Below are positions 11,575 to 23,946 of a stretch of 64,000 bases of DNA, piece after piece (the stretch's first letter is position 1; every line of letters starts with the position of its first letter). Position numbers and translations under genes: made by a program. This DNA comes from Tretioscincus oriximinensis. Its lineage: Eukaryota; Chordata; Lepidosauria; Squamata; Gymnophthalmidae. Location: positions 256,779 to 320,778 of the forward strand of contig JAJVDF010000258.1 in NCBI GenBank assembly GCA_022410635.1, given 5' to 3'. The notes under the pieces are model-generated. The model was not told where the DNA came from. It saw only the letters and a list, made by a program, of their open reading frames with translations, and ran no database searches.

Positions 11575-12263
11575 AATGCTTAAAGATGCACCTCTTTGGC
11601 CTGCCTTTTGCTAGAAAACTACTGTCTCCTCCCCATTTTTAGAAAAGGCTGTTTTTAATGTGTTAAAATGATGGTTTTATTGTTAACCACCCTGAGACTA
11701 GGGTTGCCATACGTCCCGGTAAACCGGGACAAACTCGGTTTTGGGGACTAAAATATAGTCCCCTCCGGTTTTAAGCTAAAATCCAGGCTTTTTACATTTC
11801 CCGATGCTGCGTCAGGAAATGTAAAAAGGCGGGATTTTAAAGGAAAAGCAGCCGTCAGAGTTGATGGCTGCAGCGCGCGCAACGCTTTCCGGGGTCCTGG
11901 GAGGACCCTCGGAGCGCGCCATAGCTGCTCCTTGGCTGGAGGCAGGGTTTCGCCCTGCTCTCGCCGCCAGCTCACCTCTAGAAACGCCTGGGTTTCTGAC
12001 AGGAGGGCAGACGAGTTGGCGGCGAGAGCAGGGAGAAACCCCGCCACCAGCAAAGGAGCAGAATACATACACGGAGGCTTGTAGTGAGACAGGCAGGGGT
12101 TTTGCCTGTCTCGCTACAAGCGTCCGTATGTGCGCATGTGCACGTGCGAACACGCGCGTGCGCGCGCGCACCCCACCCCCGNCCCGGTTTTGGGTTGCCA
12201 GAATATGGCAACCCTACCTGAGACCTACGGGTATAGGGCGCTATAAAAATGTAAATAAATAAA
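11575..12263 (+). mobile_element. LINE 3' end (BovB-type tail), split by a hAT element
   Basis: GATGCACCTCTTTGGCCTGCC through GTTAACCACCCTGAGAC is interrupted at 11699 and continues at 12217 with CCTGAGACCTACGGGTATAGGGCG and an AAATAAATAAA tail. The same family is present in reverse at 37460-37600. Confidence 0.7.
11699..12216. mobile_element. hAT-type miniature element, copy 2, with 8-bp TSD
   Basis: It has the same ends as 8222-8717 (TAGGGTTGCCATA and TATGGCAACCCTA). The duplication CCTGAGAC is exact (11691-11698 and 12217-12224) and lies inside a LINE tail. The outer hairpins are shared with copy 1, but the central stem has a different sequence, and an extra hairpin at about 12065-12132 is absent from copy 1. 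Bases 12133-12171 are an alternating GC/GT/AC tract that could adopt Z-DNA. Confidence 0.92.
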
Positions 12264-15200
12264 AAGTGTGACATATGAGGTATGACTACTACATTTGAGA
12301 TTAGATATATAGCAGCCCCTCTGAAGATGTAGGTTGGTATGTTGTGATTTAAATTGGTCCAATCATTTTGGTGAAGAAAAACTTGCTCCTTAATGATGAA
12401 ATCTTGCATCTCTATAAAAGAGCTCTTGTGACTAGGAACTTGGATGACTGCCTTTTCTAAACGCCCTTGCATGCTCTTTGAAAATACGTATTAATAATCT
12501 TGGGATATTTTTGGATTTTGCATTGTCACTACAAGCACAAGTGGCTGTTTACCAAGATCTTTCTGTGACAAATTCCATGGTTTGGCTTGCCACTGCTTAG
12601 ATTCGTTTTAAGCTTGTTACTACTAATTAAAATGTTGTTAATAGGTTACACTGAATCTAGGTTGGCAGCTGGAGACTTCATGAATACATCAATGCAGTTT
12701 TCTTGACAGATACAGAAGTTGTTTCTTATTTTCTTTGTAGGGATGCTACGTATTCATTTTTTCAGTAACTTCAGAATGCAGAGCAGTAAGGTGTAGCAAC
12801 ACTGTAATAATTTAGAGAATCCCTGTTTGTACACATAAGGAATTAAAGAGTATAGCTCAAGTTTGGCTTGTATGGAAAAAAGGTTTTTGGGGGGCTAGAT
12901 AGTGAACGAATCAAGGCAGGAAAGGTTTGTATGCTAAAATATGTTCTATTGTCCATTAGGTTTTATAATATTCCGTGTGACAGCACTAAATCCTGTAGCA
13001 ACAGCCTGTGTCACCTTCTGTTCAAGTTTCAAAAAAGGTCAAAAGAGCTGTTTCATGTACATTTCTTAGCATTCTTATACACATAAGATAGAAACATGCA
13101 ATAATCAATTCATCTTCGGTCATCGAATCCTATGGCAACTTGAAGGGTTTGTCTCTAAACTATCCTGTTGAAATCTTTTATAGCCACTGAACACAGACTG
13201 CTGATTTCATGTTTAGAATTGAGTTTGCTATTCTTATCTTTTCTCTCTGATTTTTTTTACCTTCCATTTTTTGTCTTTTTTTAAATCTTCAACCATTCTG
13301 TCACATTCCTTATAGACCCAGACTTCACAGAGCTATCATGTGGATTAGATGCTTCCCTCAATGTGACTAATGTCTATGTATATTTCATCACTCTTTTTAC
13401 ATGATATCTACTGATGTGGACAAAACTCTTATATGACTGCTATGAGCACACAGTTTTAGGAAGAGTTTATGATTAAGGAACTTTGGGGAAATGCAATAAA
13501 AAATGTGCCTCTGTATTAGTTTTCTCTAGAGTAACAGGCTTTGTCTCATTTTAAATAAGCCAAAATAAATACTGTTAAAAAAGCTATTGTGATATACATT
13601 CTTTGCAACTCAAATATTTTTTGCTTTTTGCAATTTCACTAGATTATTATAAAATCTTCCAGATTTGTTGGGCCTATTCCACATATTATGCTAACACTTC
13701 TCAGTTTGTTTAGCATGTTCTAAGGGAGTATAAATATGATATGTAAACAGGGTAGGCAAATAGATAATAAATATATTCATTGCAAAGTAAACAGAATCAT
13801 ATCAAACTACATCTGTTTAATTTTTCATTTATGTGCTCATTTATATATAACAGTTTTTTGCTCAAGAATTTCATTACCCAACTGAGTAAATTATATTTAT
13901 CTAGCAATGTTTTGCAATTTGCAGGTAAAAAGTGATAACATATCTCAGTGAGGCAGCCCATGAAGCACTTATTAAGGCCCCGTCTCCATTTAGGTTTTAC
14001 TGTGCAGTGGAGGTACTGCTCCCTTTGTTCACATATGATTGCTTGAAGTGCAGCAGTAGCATCCTACTTGTATGAAGCATGCCACTGCAATGCCACCATC
14101 CAGGACACCTACGTTACGATGACGTGAATCACAGGCTCCCTCATTGGCTGCTGGATCGAAATCTCACAATTTTGCATTGAGGTCTCAATCCCTGTATGCT
14201 CAATGAAGGCAGCTAGAGTGAAACAAATGAGTAGAGAGGACTGTTCCATTGTTTGAGAAGAAAGGTCCAGAGGCTGTGTTGGAGGAACTGAGACAGTTTG
14301 GGGTTTCACAAAATACTTCCATGATGCCATGAATGCACCATAAAATTAGATTCTGAATACCCTTCCTTCCCTAATATTATAGTCAATGCATTGGCAATTG
14401 TTGTGCTACCATAACACAATTCTTGACTTCTGAGAACCCTTTCTTGTCTCATCAGTGACCTTGTTGACACTGACACTCACTTATTTGAGCAAACTTACTT
14501 GTCCTTCCTGTGATTATTTCATGTACTTGATGCCCATGAGGCTCAAACTGAGATACCAAAAAGGAACATCTGGTTTAATAGAAACTGAGTGCTAAGTTTC
14601 TTAACAGTTTAGCTTCTACTAGTATAGTATAGTGCAGTGCAGTGCAGTATATAACATCTGAGTAAATATGACCAAGATAGTCAGGAGAGAAATGCCATCA
14701 GTTGAAACATAACCAAATTTCTGTGCACAGAAATGTTGTTTGAAGTCGAAATTCAAGGCACTTTTAGATGCTTCAGACAGAAATGGGGTAACAGATAAGT
14801 GCCTTCACCAGAAGACATAGCCCTGTGTCAAGCATTAACTTTGCAGATTTGCATTAGATCTAATACAGATCTAACTTGCCCCTGAAGTTAGAATGTCAGG
14901 AGGGGCTAGATGAAAACTCAAGAAAACTATAGTTCCAATGCTAAAAAAGATCTAACCAAAACATTCTAAAAACTCAAAGGTGAAATTGAGTATAAAACAA
15001 CAGCATGAAACAGATTTGGTCTATAATAATATATAAGAAATGGTTCTGGTTCAAGGTGAGAACAAGGTCTACACCAGTCACTGAACTGAATGTGAGAGCT
15101 CATAGTATATGCCAGCCAACTAATAGTTTGCGCAATCCACTTATCTTGGCTCAGCTTTCAAAAAGCAAACTTATACCTGAAACCTTCCCTATTTCACCCC

Positions 15201-16331
15201 ATTTCTTCCATAACATTTTATTGCTTCTCTGTTCTATGGTCAAATTAGTTTACTCTTGTCTTTCAAAAGTTAAAGACAGGTTTATAAAGTCTCTTATTAA
15301 AGTTCATAACTACCCAATAATTAATAGTACTACTCAAAATAATAAAGGCAACCAAATTTAGAATAATATCCAGTTTGAGAAGCTGCTTATAATCTAATTT
15401 TAAAAACAAAACACACAGAAACTGAACAAGACTATAGGCACTATTCAAGTACAACAGTATTAGATATGTTATTAATAGATTCTCCAATTAAAGTGAATGC
15501 ATTTGAATGAATAAATTCCTTAATTACACAAAACAGAAAAAATTAACCTTTTAACTTTTACGACTTAATTAAATAGTAACAGCCATTTAAATGAATATGA
15601 CTAGCTGTGCTTTAATTTTGGAGCAAGAAAATTAACACAACTTTGGGGGAGGAACTTATTGTAGACATTTTAAGAAGGAGTTGATGAAACAGAGTTATTC
15701 CTAACTCTGCAAAAGGTAAATTATGTGTGTGTGGTGGTGGGGGACCCTCACAGAGTTCCAGGATAACAATGTAATTTACATCTTCGCACTGACAATGCTT
15801 CTTGACACACAGCTGTAGCATTGGGTGCTGGCAAGTAAATTCAGGGAGCACTGGTTGCCCTCTGGTACTCACTTTACTGTCATCAAGACAAATGCATGAG
15901 TGGCCTGTCTGTGCTACACTCTGAAAGACCATTCTGAGTGGGATACTGTCCTACACTATAAATGAACTGAGATGCTTCTCTTCAGTATGATAGTGCAGAT
16001 TGCTAGAGGTTTGTCCTATCCCTAGCATGTTCTGACTGCACAGGAGAGGGCACAGGCCAAACTAGGATACTTGAAAAGGGTGCTTCCACATTGAGGCATA
16101 TCACATGGTAAGGTGGGTATACTGAACCATAGTGTAAATGATAGGAGTCCAAGATCCAGTAGAACATACCATTCCATTTTAGCAGCATAACAGAAGTGTG
16201 TCACTCTGTGAAGCTCCAAAGGCACAGTAACTGATCCCATTCTAGCTTGAGATCAGTTGATAATCTCAGGTTGACATCCGAGTAGAGCATAGGTAAGCAC
16301 AAAAAGGATAGGATGTGACAGAGAATAACAT

Positions 16332-16590
16332 GTGAAAGCCAGTTTGGTGTAGTAGTTAGAGTGTTGGACTTGTACCTGGTAGTCTCCCAGTTCGATTCCC
16401 CACTCTTCCATGAAAGCCAGCTGGGTGACCTTGGGCCAGTCACAGTTCTTTGAACTCTCTCAGCACCACCTACTCTACAGGGTGTCTTGTGGAGAAAGCA
16501 ACAAAAGCTATGTGTGCCACCCTATGGTTGGCTGCCTGAGACCTTTGGGCATAGGGCAGGATACAAGTACAAATAAATAAATCAATAATA
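16332..16590 (+). mobile_element. Sauria SINE, near full length, with TSD
   Basis: The tRNA-derived head shows an A box (TGGTGTAGTAGTTAGAG) and a B box (AGTTCGATTCC). The body continues CTGGGTGACCTTGGGCCAGT. The tail is BovB-like (CTGAGACCTTTGGGCATAGG and AAATAAATAAAT). The target duplication AATAACAT is seen at 16324-16331 and 16591-16598. These SINEs are known to use BovB LINE machinery. Confidence 0.92.
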
Positions 16591-17499
16591 AATAACATCA
16601 AGGCTGCATTCCTATTACTCCTTAACGCGCGCACGACTGCAAAGCCAAAGCCCAGTGTTCCATTTTTGTTACCATAAAAACAGGCTTGGAAGTGCCGTGG
16701 CATTGCTCTAATCACACATCACATGTTTCTGCTCCACGGTTCCCAGTGAAACTGCATCTTTGCTGCTGATTTTTGTAATTCGCGCCACTTATACTTTGAG
16801 AACGGAGATCAGAGAACAAAAGTGAGAGAGAGAGAGAGAGGGGTGGCTTTGTTTTGCATTCCCTCCAGGCTCAGCTACTTCCCTCCCACTTCTGGAAAAG
16901 CAGGTTCTCCCCTGTTACTGCAGCCCAGTAGAACAAAGATTCATTGAGCACTCAGCAGCCAAGAAATGGGGCCACTATGGTGAAATGAATCCTCAGATAA
17001 AATTGCCTGCATTTTAAGCCCTAATTCACTTTCACTTTGGAATGATAGAACCTGTTTTCCATTCCTTTGTAAAGGTCTAATCGCAATGCAGCCCAAGACA
17101 CTGATTTTACTTTTACAGGAGTCCAATTAACAGTCAGGAGGGGAAATGTTTTTGCCTTGTATCTAATTTAGCTATGGAGATTATCTGGATAATTAGCAAG
17201 AAAGGATCTTCCAGTACAGAATTATGATGAAGCTCCATTGGTGTGCAAGCAACATCATTCCAGCCCAGAGAAAAATGCAAATCTAGGTCAAATCTCATTT
17301 TCATTTTTGACTTCAGTTTTTCATCACTACAATTTCATCATAATTGTTTGCAAGAATTAATATGTCACTAATGATAGTCCGAAGTGGTAAAATGGACAAG
17401 TAGATTAAGTTCATAAACAAGAAGGTGTCAGAAAGCACCCTGCTTTTCTCAACCCGAAGGGAATCAAAGCTACTTATATAACCTTTTGTTCTTCTCTTC

Positions 17500-17662
17500 G
17501 CAATAGTCACCTTGTAAAGACAGCTCTGAAGAACTGTGACTGGCCCAAGATCACCTAGATTTATTTATTTATTAAATAGCTTCAAAGAGGAGTGCAGAAT
17601 CAAACGGGAAGTCTTCCAGATAAGAGTCTTAACACACTAACCACTGCACCAGTCAGGCTCTC
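17500..17662 (-). mobile_element. Sauria SINE, degraded
   Basis: Read on the minus strand, it shows CTGGTGCAGTGGTTAGTGTG (A box), then GATTCTGCACTCC, then GATCTTGGGCCAGTCACAG. A short AAATAAATAAATAAAT stretch interrupts it. Confidence 0.75.
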
Positions 17663-19503
17663 AGAAGGATATAATTGCTTACACTGAAGGATGCTGTAGC
17701 ACTTCCATAATGGCTACCTGGACTGTTATTTCAGGAAGTCTTTTTCATGCTGTTTTCCAAGGGCTGTCAGTGAACTGGTGTTTGATCCAATAGTCTGCTG
17801 CTCAAAATATAAAGACAAAGGTTTGGGACTAATAATCTCTACTTCCAAGCTATTTTCTGTTAACATGAACTCCATGCCACAGATGAGAGAATAATAAACA
17901 AATAAGATAGTTTAACATTATATTTTCCTCCATAACAAGCATGAAAAAAATTATAGTTTAAAGCTGACTGACTTGTTTCAGTGAAGCTAACCATGGTTTA
18001 AAGATTTTGATGTAACATTCAAGTGGTGCTTTTCCTGCTTTGTTTTATCCACTGATACCAGCAGAATGCATATGGTTCCATGTGTTTTATGCACATGAAA
18101 GTTCATTCAGCCAAAATTCTAGGTTTGCTGTCCCATATGAATGCATTGGGATACCTTTTCAGTTTGAACATTTCCACAATAAGAAATAGTTTTATCTTCT
18201 CATCTCTCACCTGATTCTAGAACTGCTTGCAAAACCTTCTTCATTGCTTGTCTCATAGGGAATTTGTGCATTTCTTTGTGAGCTATAACAATTTTCTCAG
18301 AGTTCTCAAAGCAGACTCACATTTCCTTCAATCTGCAGGGGAGTTTAAGGTTTAATTTCATCTTTATCAGGCATCTTATCTCCTGTTTGTTGCATCTTTC
18401 CTTCAGCTTTCTTTTTAAAGCATTTGGTGAAAAGCTGTTCCCTCTCTCCCCACTAGCTCTCCCTGTATCATGTAAAGATTAGGAATCACAGCCACCAACC
18501 ACATCTTTGGAAGCAACAATAGTGACTGTGATTTGACCTTTATTCAGTATAAAGAAGATTGCATTACAGCAGTGTTTACCTTATTGTGGACGGATATTGA
18601 AGCCCTGTGTTCTGTTTAAATCAAGGACTTTATTCTAGGATGAAAAAAACAACCTTCTTTCAAAGACTTTGCTTTGATAGCTTTCAGGTTTCTAGTCACT
18701 TGCACACAAAAATTTCTTCCATCATTTCTCATCTTTCCCCTTTGCCTTACTAGTTATACTTAGTCTCCCTGTGGTATCTCACCGTGTGTCAGTATTGTTT
18801 GCTTCTATCAAAGCCCCTTCTTTTCTTTTCAGGGACAGAAACATACTGTAAAAATGAAAACTTCAGGAATAGATGCAGTAGCATTTGCTTTGAATATAAA
18901 AAAGTTAGCAGTTTGATCCTATGCATTTCACTTGGATTGCCATATTTCAAATTGAAAAAACATGGCGTATTAGAAGCATTCTTTTATTTGGACAACAATA
19001 ATTGACTCTTTGCAAAAATAACATTCTTCACTTCCTCAAAGTGCCTTAAGGAACCCATGTCTAGATTTGATGTTGTCATAGTATTTAGAACAAGTGACAT
19101 TTTTAATTATAGGAGACACTGTTCTGTCCAATGAATTTTTAATAAGAAAAAGTATTATTTCCATGGCTGGATTTAGCACGGAGAATCACAAAAAATATAT
19201 TCTACAATTTTTAATAATCAAATATTAAATGCCAGAATGTCTACCTATAAAATTATGCCATTTTAAAAAAATGATGGTAGTCTCTTCCACCAGGGCTGTA
19301 TTCTTAAATTATTACCTTTTTACTCCAGGTTACACTTAGAAGAAAAACCTGGTATCCCCCTCTTTTCTATATATTTAATTGGAGTTTGAAAAGGAGCCTG
19401 CCTATCCTTAACATACTATTACTGAGAATGTGGTAATGTCTGCCATAGTCTGTGCTAACATGTGGACACAATGGCCCTCTATGGTGGGATAAAATCTAGA
19501 ATC

Positions 19504-19812
19504 GAAAAAGAAGAACTGGCTTCTTATACCCCGTTGTTCTCACCTTTCAAAGGGACTCAAAGCGGCTTACGAGGGTATTTTTGCCCGAAGGCTTACATTC
19601 TATCTTCCCCACCAGGCTGTGGTGGTTCCCATGTATCTACTTGCAGTCAATTGCAATTTCTTGCAATTCATGCTTTCGAATAGCTGGGTTAGCTAGAGCT
19701 ACAGGCTAGAGGAAGGTGCTCACGCCTCCCCACATCGGATGCAAGGCTTCGAAACCCAATCTCCCAGATGAGAGATGGAATCCATAGTAACTGAGCTATC
19801 AGTGCAGTGCAG
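19504..19812 (-). mobile_element. tRNA-derived SINE with TTC tail, copy 3
   Basis: Read on the minus strand, a tRNA-like head has an A box (GATAGCTCAGTTACTATGG) and a B box (GGGTTTCGAAGCC). It is followed by the shared body (CCTGTAGCTCTAGCTAACCC, GACTGCAAGTAGATACATGG) and the 3' end (AAGCCGCTTTGAGTCCC, GGGGTATAAGAAGCCAG). It ends in a short TTC-type tail. This is a different SINE from the Sauria family. Confidence 0.78.
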
Positions 19813-20002
19813 AGAGGACCTAAGTAACCACAGAAGGTCCTAGGTAACAATTCTGACAAATGCACGCATTCAATACTGGGTTGAATATATTATTGGCACC
19901 AGTTAGAATGAAGGTCTTTGTATGTTAAAAAAAGAATTGCCTTGTCTCTTTCACTTCCTTTTAGGATGGCATTTTAATGGTCGTTTGAACATACATACAC
20001 TT

Positions 20003-20214
20003 TGGCTACATACACATGTGGGCCTTCAAAGCAGGCTATCTTGTCGTCGCGGCTAGCTGGCTGCACGCATAGTGCGCCAGGTGTCATAAATGGGTGGGAG
20101 GAAGTGCTGGCCCATGAGTGGCTGAGAGCAGCCTTTTCGGCGCACAGTGCCATGAGAGCTGGAAAAAATTGCTCTCATATTACCCTCAGCATGCCAGGCA
20201 TGGGGATGCAGCCA
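20003..20214. mobile_element. Miniature inverted-repeat element of unknown superfamily, copy 1
   Basis: The ends TGGCTACATACACATG and, on the other strand, TGGCTGCATCCCCATG form an imperfect 16-bp inverted repeat. It resembles the ends of the elements at 54028-54371 and 56319-56740. The interior is GC-rich and noncoding. No clear target duplication was found. Confidence 0.4.
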
Positions 20215-20579
20215 TAGACAACAATTGCATGGTACCTGTTTAGCACAGGTACATAATTATAGCATTCTAGTTACATAAAGCCTGCTAGAAATTGTCTTGC
20301 ATTTAAGAAGCTATCAAGATTCCATCAGTTAAAAACAGGAAGGGAATAAGTAGTAGGAAATAGAAATCTGAAGTTGCATGTATATCATAATTCATCTTCC
20401 TGCTTAAAATGTAGTTTCCTTCAACTGTAGTTATTTTCAGACACCTTCATTTTTTATTCATATCCACTATCTTTCTTATCCTTCTTTATTTCTATTATTT
20501 ATTTATTGAAATGTATAACCCACATACAAAATATAAAAACAAAATATAAAATGGACAAAACTGGTGTTTCCTTTTTTTG

Positions 20580-20622
20580 CAACGTCCTTCTTTTTCTTTC
20601 TTTCTTTCCTTCTTTCTTTCTT
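20580..20622 (+). repeat. T/C-rich (TTTC)n microsatellite
   Basis: A short run of CTTTC and TTCTT units. Confidence 0.8.
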
Positions 20623-22199
20623 TTGTATTCAAATACAGAACAAAACCTGATTGCAGACGTGCGTAGTATTCTTGAAGTAGTGAAGTATTACTGAAGCTAT
20701 TGAAAATTTGTAACATATTGTCCTTATTTAAATATTTGCAGTAGTAAATTAAACTTTATATTACAAATTGGAGAATGAACAATGGGACTATGTTTATTTT
20801 ATTGAAAGCAATTGCAAATAAAAAGCTGTCATTATATATATCTAGAGTTCAAATGGCATTATAATATATTTGTTTGTTCTTCCCGAAGCTTCTCACATCT
20901 TCAAGCACACTTTTCCAATGACCTTGAAAATGTAACATATTTCTTTGCCATCTCCCTCAACCCTTTGTTTCCAAAGACTTATTGCAATGTCGATCCACTG
21001 AAGACATTCAATCTCTTTTTGAAAGGCAACTTAATTACCTCACTGCCAGACAAATAGCAAGCTCTTCTTCAGGTTAGAATATGTGACAGCAGCATAAGGA
21101 ACCTTATGTAATATTTAGTTGATGATTAATTGAAGGTTGCCTTTCAAAATCTTTCTTTTTACTTTTTTCTTTTAAAGATTTACTGGGAAATTCAGTTATA
21201 ATTAAAATGTCTGACAATTCCTTGCGCTATTTATTTTTCTTCCTCAAAGTTGATCGCCAATACAATTTTGTAATGCCCCTCTCCAAAAGATCCACTTTAA
21301 CCTGCAATTTAAAAAGGGCAAAAAGTAAAGGTTGGTAAGAAAATGGAAGACATTTTGAAGGTTCTGAGGAATTATTATAGAGTTATGTAAATTTTAATAG
21401 CTTTGTTAAAGAATAAAATGTGTATGATGAGCATAGAATAAATTTGATTTTTTATACTGCACGATTGACTACTGTGAGTCCTTTATTTTTATCTTTCTTT
21501 CTTTTTCCTGACATCAGCCTTTCTTTTCTCATAAAAAATCCTTGCACGTCACAAGTTTCATAGCTGCAAAAGCAGTGTATATACCAGACTTATATAAGAT
21601 GTTGAGGGAATTGCTTATGTTTGTGATATACTGAGCCATTGGAGATTATGACACATTGAAAGATAGTCAACAGACTGCTGCATTTTACAAAATATCTTCA
21701 TTTTTAAACTTTGTGAATTAGAGCTTTGATAGATCTCATTTATTGACCACAAAACACATGATAAAGTGCTGAAGGAAAGGGAATGTATAACTGCGAGGGA
21801 CAGCAGATAACCAGGAGCCATCTGTGAGCCATTCCAAGTGCCATATATGCACTATCAATCAAAAAACAAATAAATAAATTTAATAAAAACGTTCACTCTG
21901 TTTGAGAATTCAGGGCAGACAAACAAGTCTAAGGGTCTTGCCAAACACAAGTTTTAAAGCAGATTTGAAGAGCCACACGTAAATGAGAGACTTCATAACA
22001 AATGAGATTTACAGTCTATGTTTTTCTATTCGTTTCACTTTAAGGTTCTCANTGCATCGGTTTTCAAGGGTGTATCCAGGTTTTTCTTTACTTTTGCTCT
22101 GTAATATTAACTAATCTTATGTAGCAGTACAGTCCCATTTTCTGATTGTGTGATTGGGAAATTGGTTTGTACTTGTCACAGGAATCCTGTTATGAATTT

Positions 22200-22335
22200 C
22201 TGATTCCACACAGTATTCCTGTTATGGAGGGGTTTGCCTTCTGCTGCTTGCAATTGGTGGGCCACTGTGTGAGACAGAATGCTGGACTAGATGGACTGTG
22301 GCCCCATTCAACAGAGCTCTTCTTATGATTTTTAG
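22200..22335 (+). mobile_element. CR1-type LINE 3' UTR fragment
   Basis: GTTATGGAGGGGTTTGCC, GGCCACTGTGTGAGACAG and GCTGGACTAGATGGAC are the CR1 3' end, as at 53440-53560. Confidence 0.7.
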
Positions 22336-23286
22336 CCACATGTTGTTGTTTTTTTCTGAGAACATGAGTGAGTAGAAATTTTTGCAAAATGCTTGAGCAA
22401 CACAAGATGTGCAAAAGCACTCATTTCTTTTTGGTGGGAACTGTCTTTGTCTGAGACAGAAACAATGCTATACAACAGACAAGTTGTGCTCACCAATCAT
22501 TAATTATTTCAGGGAGGCATTTACAATGGAAAGGGCAGCAGAACAAGACAATCTACTTTAGTCACTAATTACTTTATTGTGTTTGGAAAACAAACACACT
22601 TGAAGTAGATTAAGAATTTCCAGTGTTTCCTCCACTGAAACATCATTGCAATGGATTTATTCTTGAAGAGCAAGGCAATCCTTTAGAGCAGCAAGACCAC
22701 CATTATATTCAATTTACTTAGTTCCCTATTTAACCACACCTTTTTAGAAATCTATTTAAGCTGTATAAAATTTTAATTTCTATACTTTTAGGTCAAACTA
22801 TGCTTAAAGTATTCAGTAAAGCATGAATTTATTCAACAAAAAATGAATGTCAAAATTAAGAATCATGTACTATTTGGGTTTTCACATGCAAGCGTAACAG
22901 CAGGAAATGAGTTTCTCCACAATATTTTGTATTGTGTATATTCAGCACTGCGAAAAAATCCAAACAAGGAGGAGAGAACAAGATACAGGAACAAACAACC
23001 AAACCTCTCCTCTACCAAGCCAAATGACACAAAACAAAGCAGAATCAGTAGTATAAAAGTGTATATATAAAGATGAACAGTGGCAAAAAAACCACAAATA
23101 TCACAATAAAAACACATATAAGGTAAACAATACAAGTAAAACAAATAAAAATAGTCCAACAAAGCTCGATGTTCATACACTCAATCCCACAGTGCAGAGA
23201 CTGGAGTAGAGGAGCAGAAGTCCACGATGAATAAAACAGAAGGATTCCAAACAATTCACGAGTCGAAAAGTAGAATGTNAGATTGT

Positions 23287-23326
23287 GCCAAACGCGTTTC
23301 GACCTTGAGNGGTCTTCTTCAGTGGC
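23287..23326 (-). ncRNA. Minimal hammerhead-ribozyme-like motif, left arm
   Basis: This is the reverse-strand twin of 23531-23570, with the same helix I, core and stem II. One unresolved base (23310) lies in loop II. Confidence 0.58.
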
Positions 23327-23530
23327 AATAGTCGAGAAAAAGCACTTTAGACTTTATAGGTATATGCAAGGATGCAAATTTTTTTAGAGTGCTTCACACC
23401 TTCAAGCATTGGTAAAAGTAATATAAAAGATTATATTACTTTTACCAATGCTTGAAGGTGTGAAGCACTCTAAAAAAATTTGCATCCTTGCATATACCTA
23501 TAAAGTCTAAAGTGCTTTTTCTCGACTATT

Positions 23531-23570
23531 GCCACTGAAGAAGACCCCTCAAGGTCGAAACGCGTTTGGC
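23531..23570 (+). ncRNA. Minimal hammerhead-ribozyme-like motif, right arm
   Basis: Helix I is GCCA (23531-23534) pairing with TGGC (23567-23570). Core CTGAAGA is at 23535-23541. Stem II is GACC/GGTC (23543-23546 and 23553-23556) with a 6-base loop. Core GAAA is at 23557-23560. CGCG (23561-23564) can form only a tiny stem III, or pair in a dimer through the palindrome AAACGCGTTT. GTT precedes the predicted cut after 23566. One extra A (23542) sits between the core and stem II. This matches the published stem-III-reduced hammerheads linked to Penelope-like elements, which cleave as dimers. Confidence 0.6.
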
Positions 23571-23946
23571 ACAATCTGACATTCTACTTTTCGACTCATG
23601 AATTGTTTGGAATCCTTCTGTTTTATTCATCGTGGANTTCTGCTCCTCTACTCCAGTCTCTGCACTGTGGGATTGAGTGTATGAACATCGAGCTTTGTTG
23701 GACTATTTTTATTTGTTTTACTTGTATTGTTTACCTTATATGTGTTTTTATTGTGATATTTGTGGTTTTTTTGCCACTGTTCATCTTTATATATACACTT
23801 TTATACTACTGATTCTGCTTTGTTTTGTGTCATTTGGCTTGGTAGAGGAGAGGTTTGGTTGTTTGTTCCTGTATTGTGTATATTCTCCACAATATTTATT
23901 AAGGACACATTTTCCATCCTCATACATTTGAATTTATATATATATA

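Larger units (their letters stand above)
22988..23877. repeat. Near-perfect 0.9-kb inverted repeat (Penelope-like, head-to-head)
   Basis: Two arms of about 440 bp (22988-23426 and 23431-23877) are reverse complements with very few differences and a 4-base spacer. Each arm encodes the same meaningless hydrophobic 69-codon frame, which shows how little they differ. From the centre outwards each arm has an AT-rich stretch, a hammerhead-like motif with the GAAACGCG signature, and a T-rich region. GAAACGCGTTTGGC-type motifs are typical of Penelope-like element termini; that assignment is inferred. Confidence 0.85.

Noticed and set aside
16332..16410. tRNA gene suggested by clear A and B boxes
   Set aside because: The boxes belong to the tRNA-derived head of a Sauria SINE. 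The downstream body, tail and target duplications fit a SINE, not a tRNA gene.
23045..23812. Two identical 69-codon hydrophobic frames in opposite orientation, looking like a small membrane protein
   Set aside because: They are the two arms of the inverted repeat. The hydrophobicity comes from T-rich DNA, and the frame has no start context or homologues I recognise.
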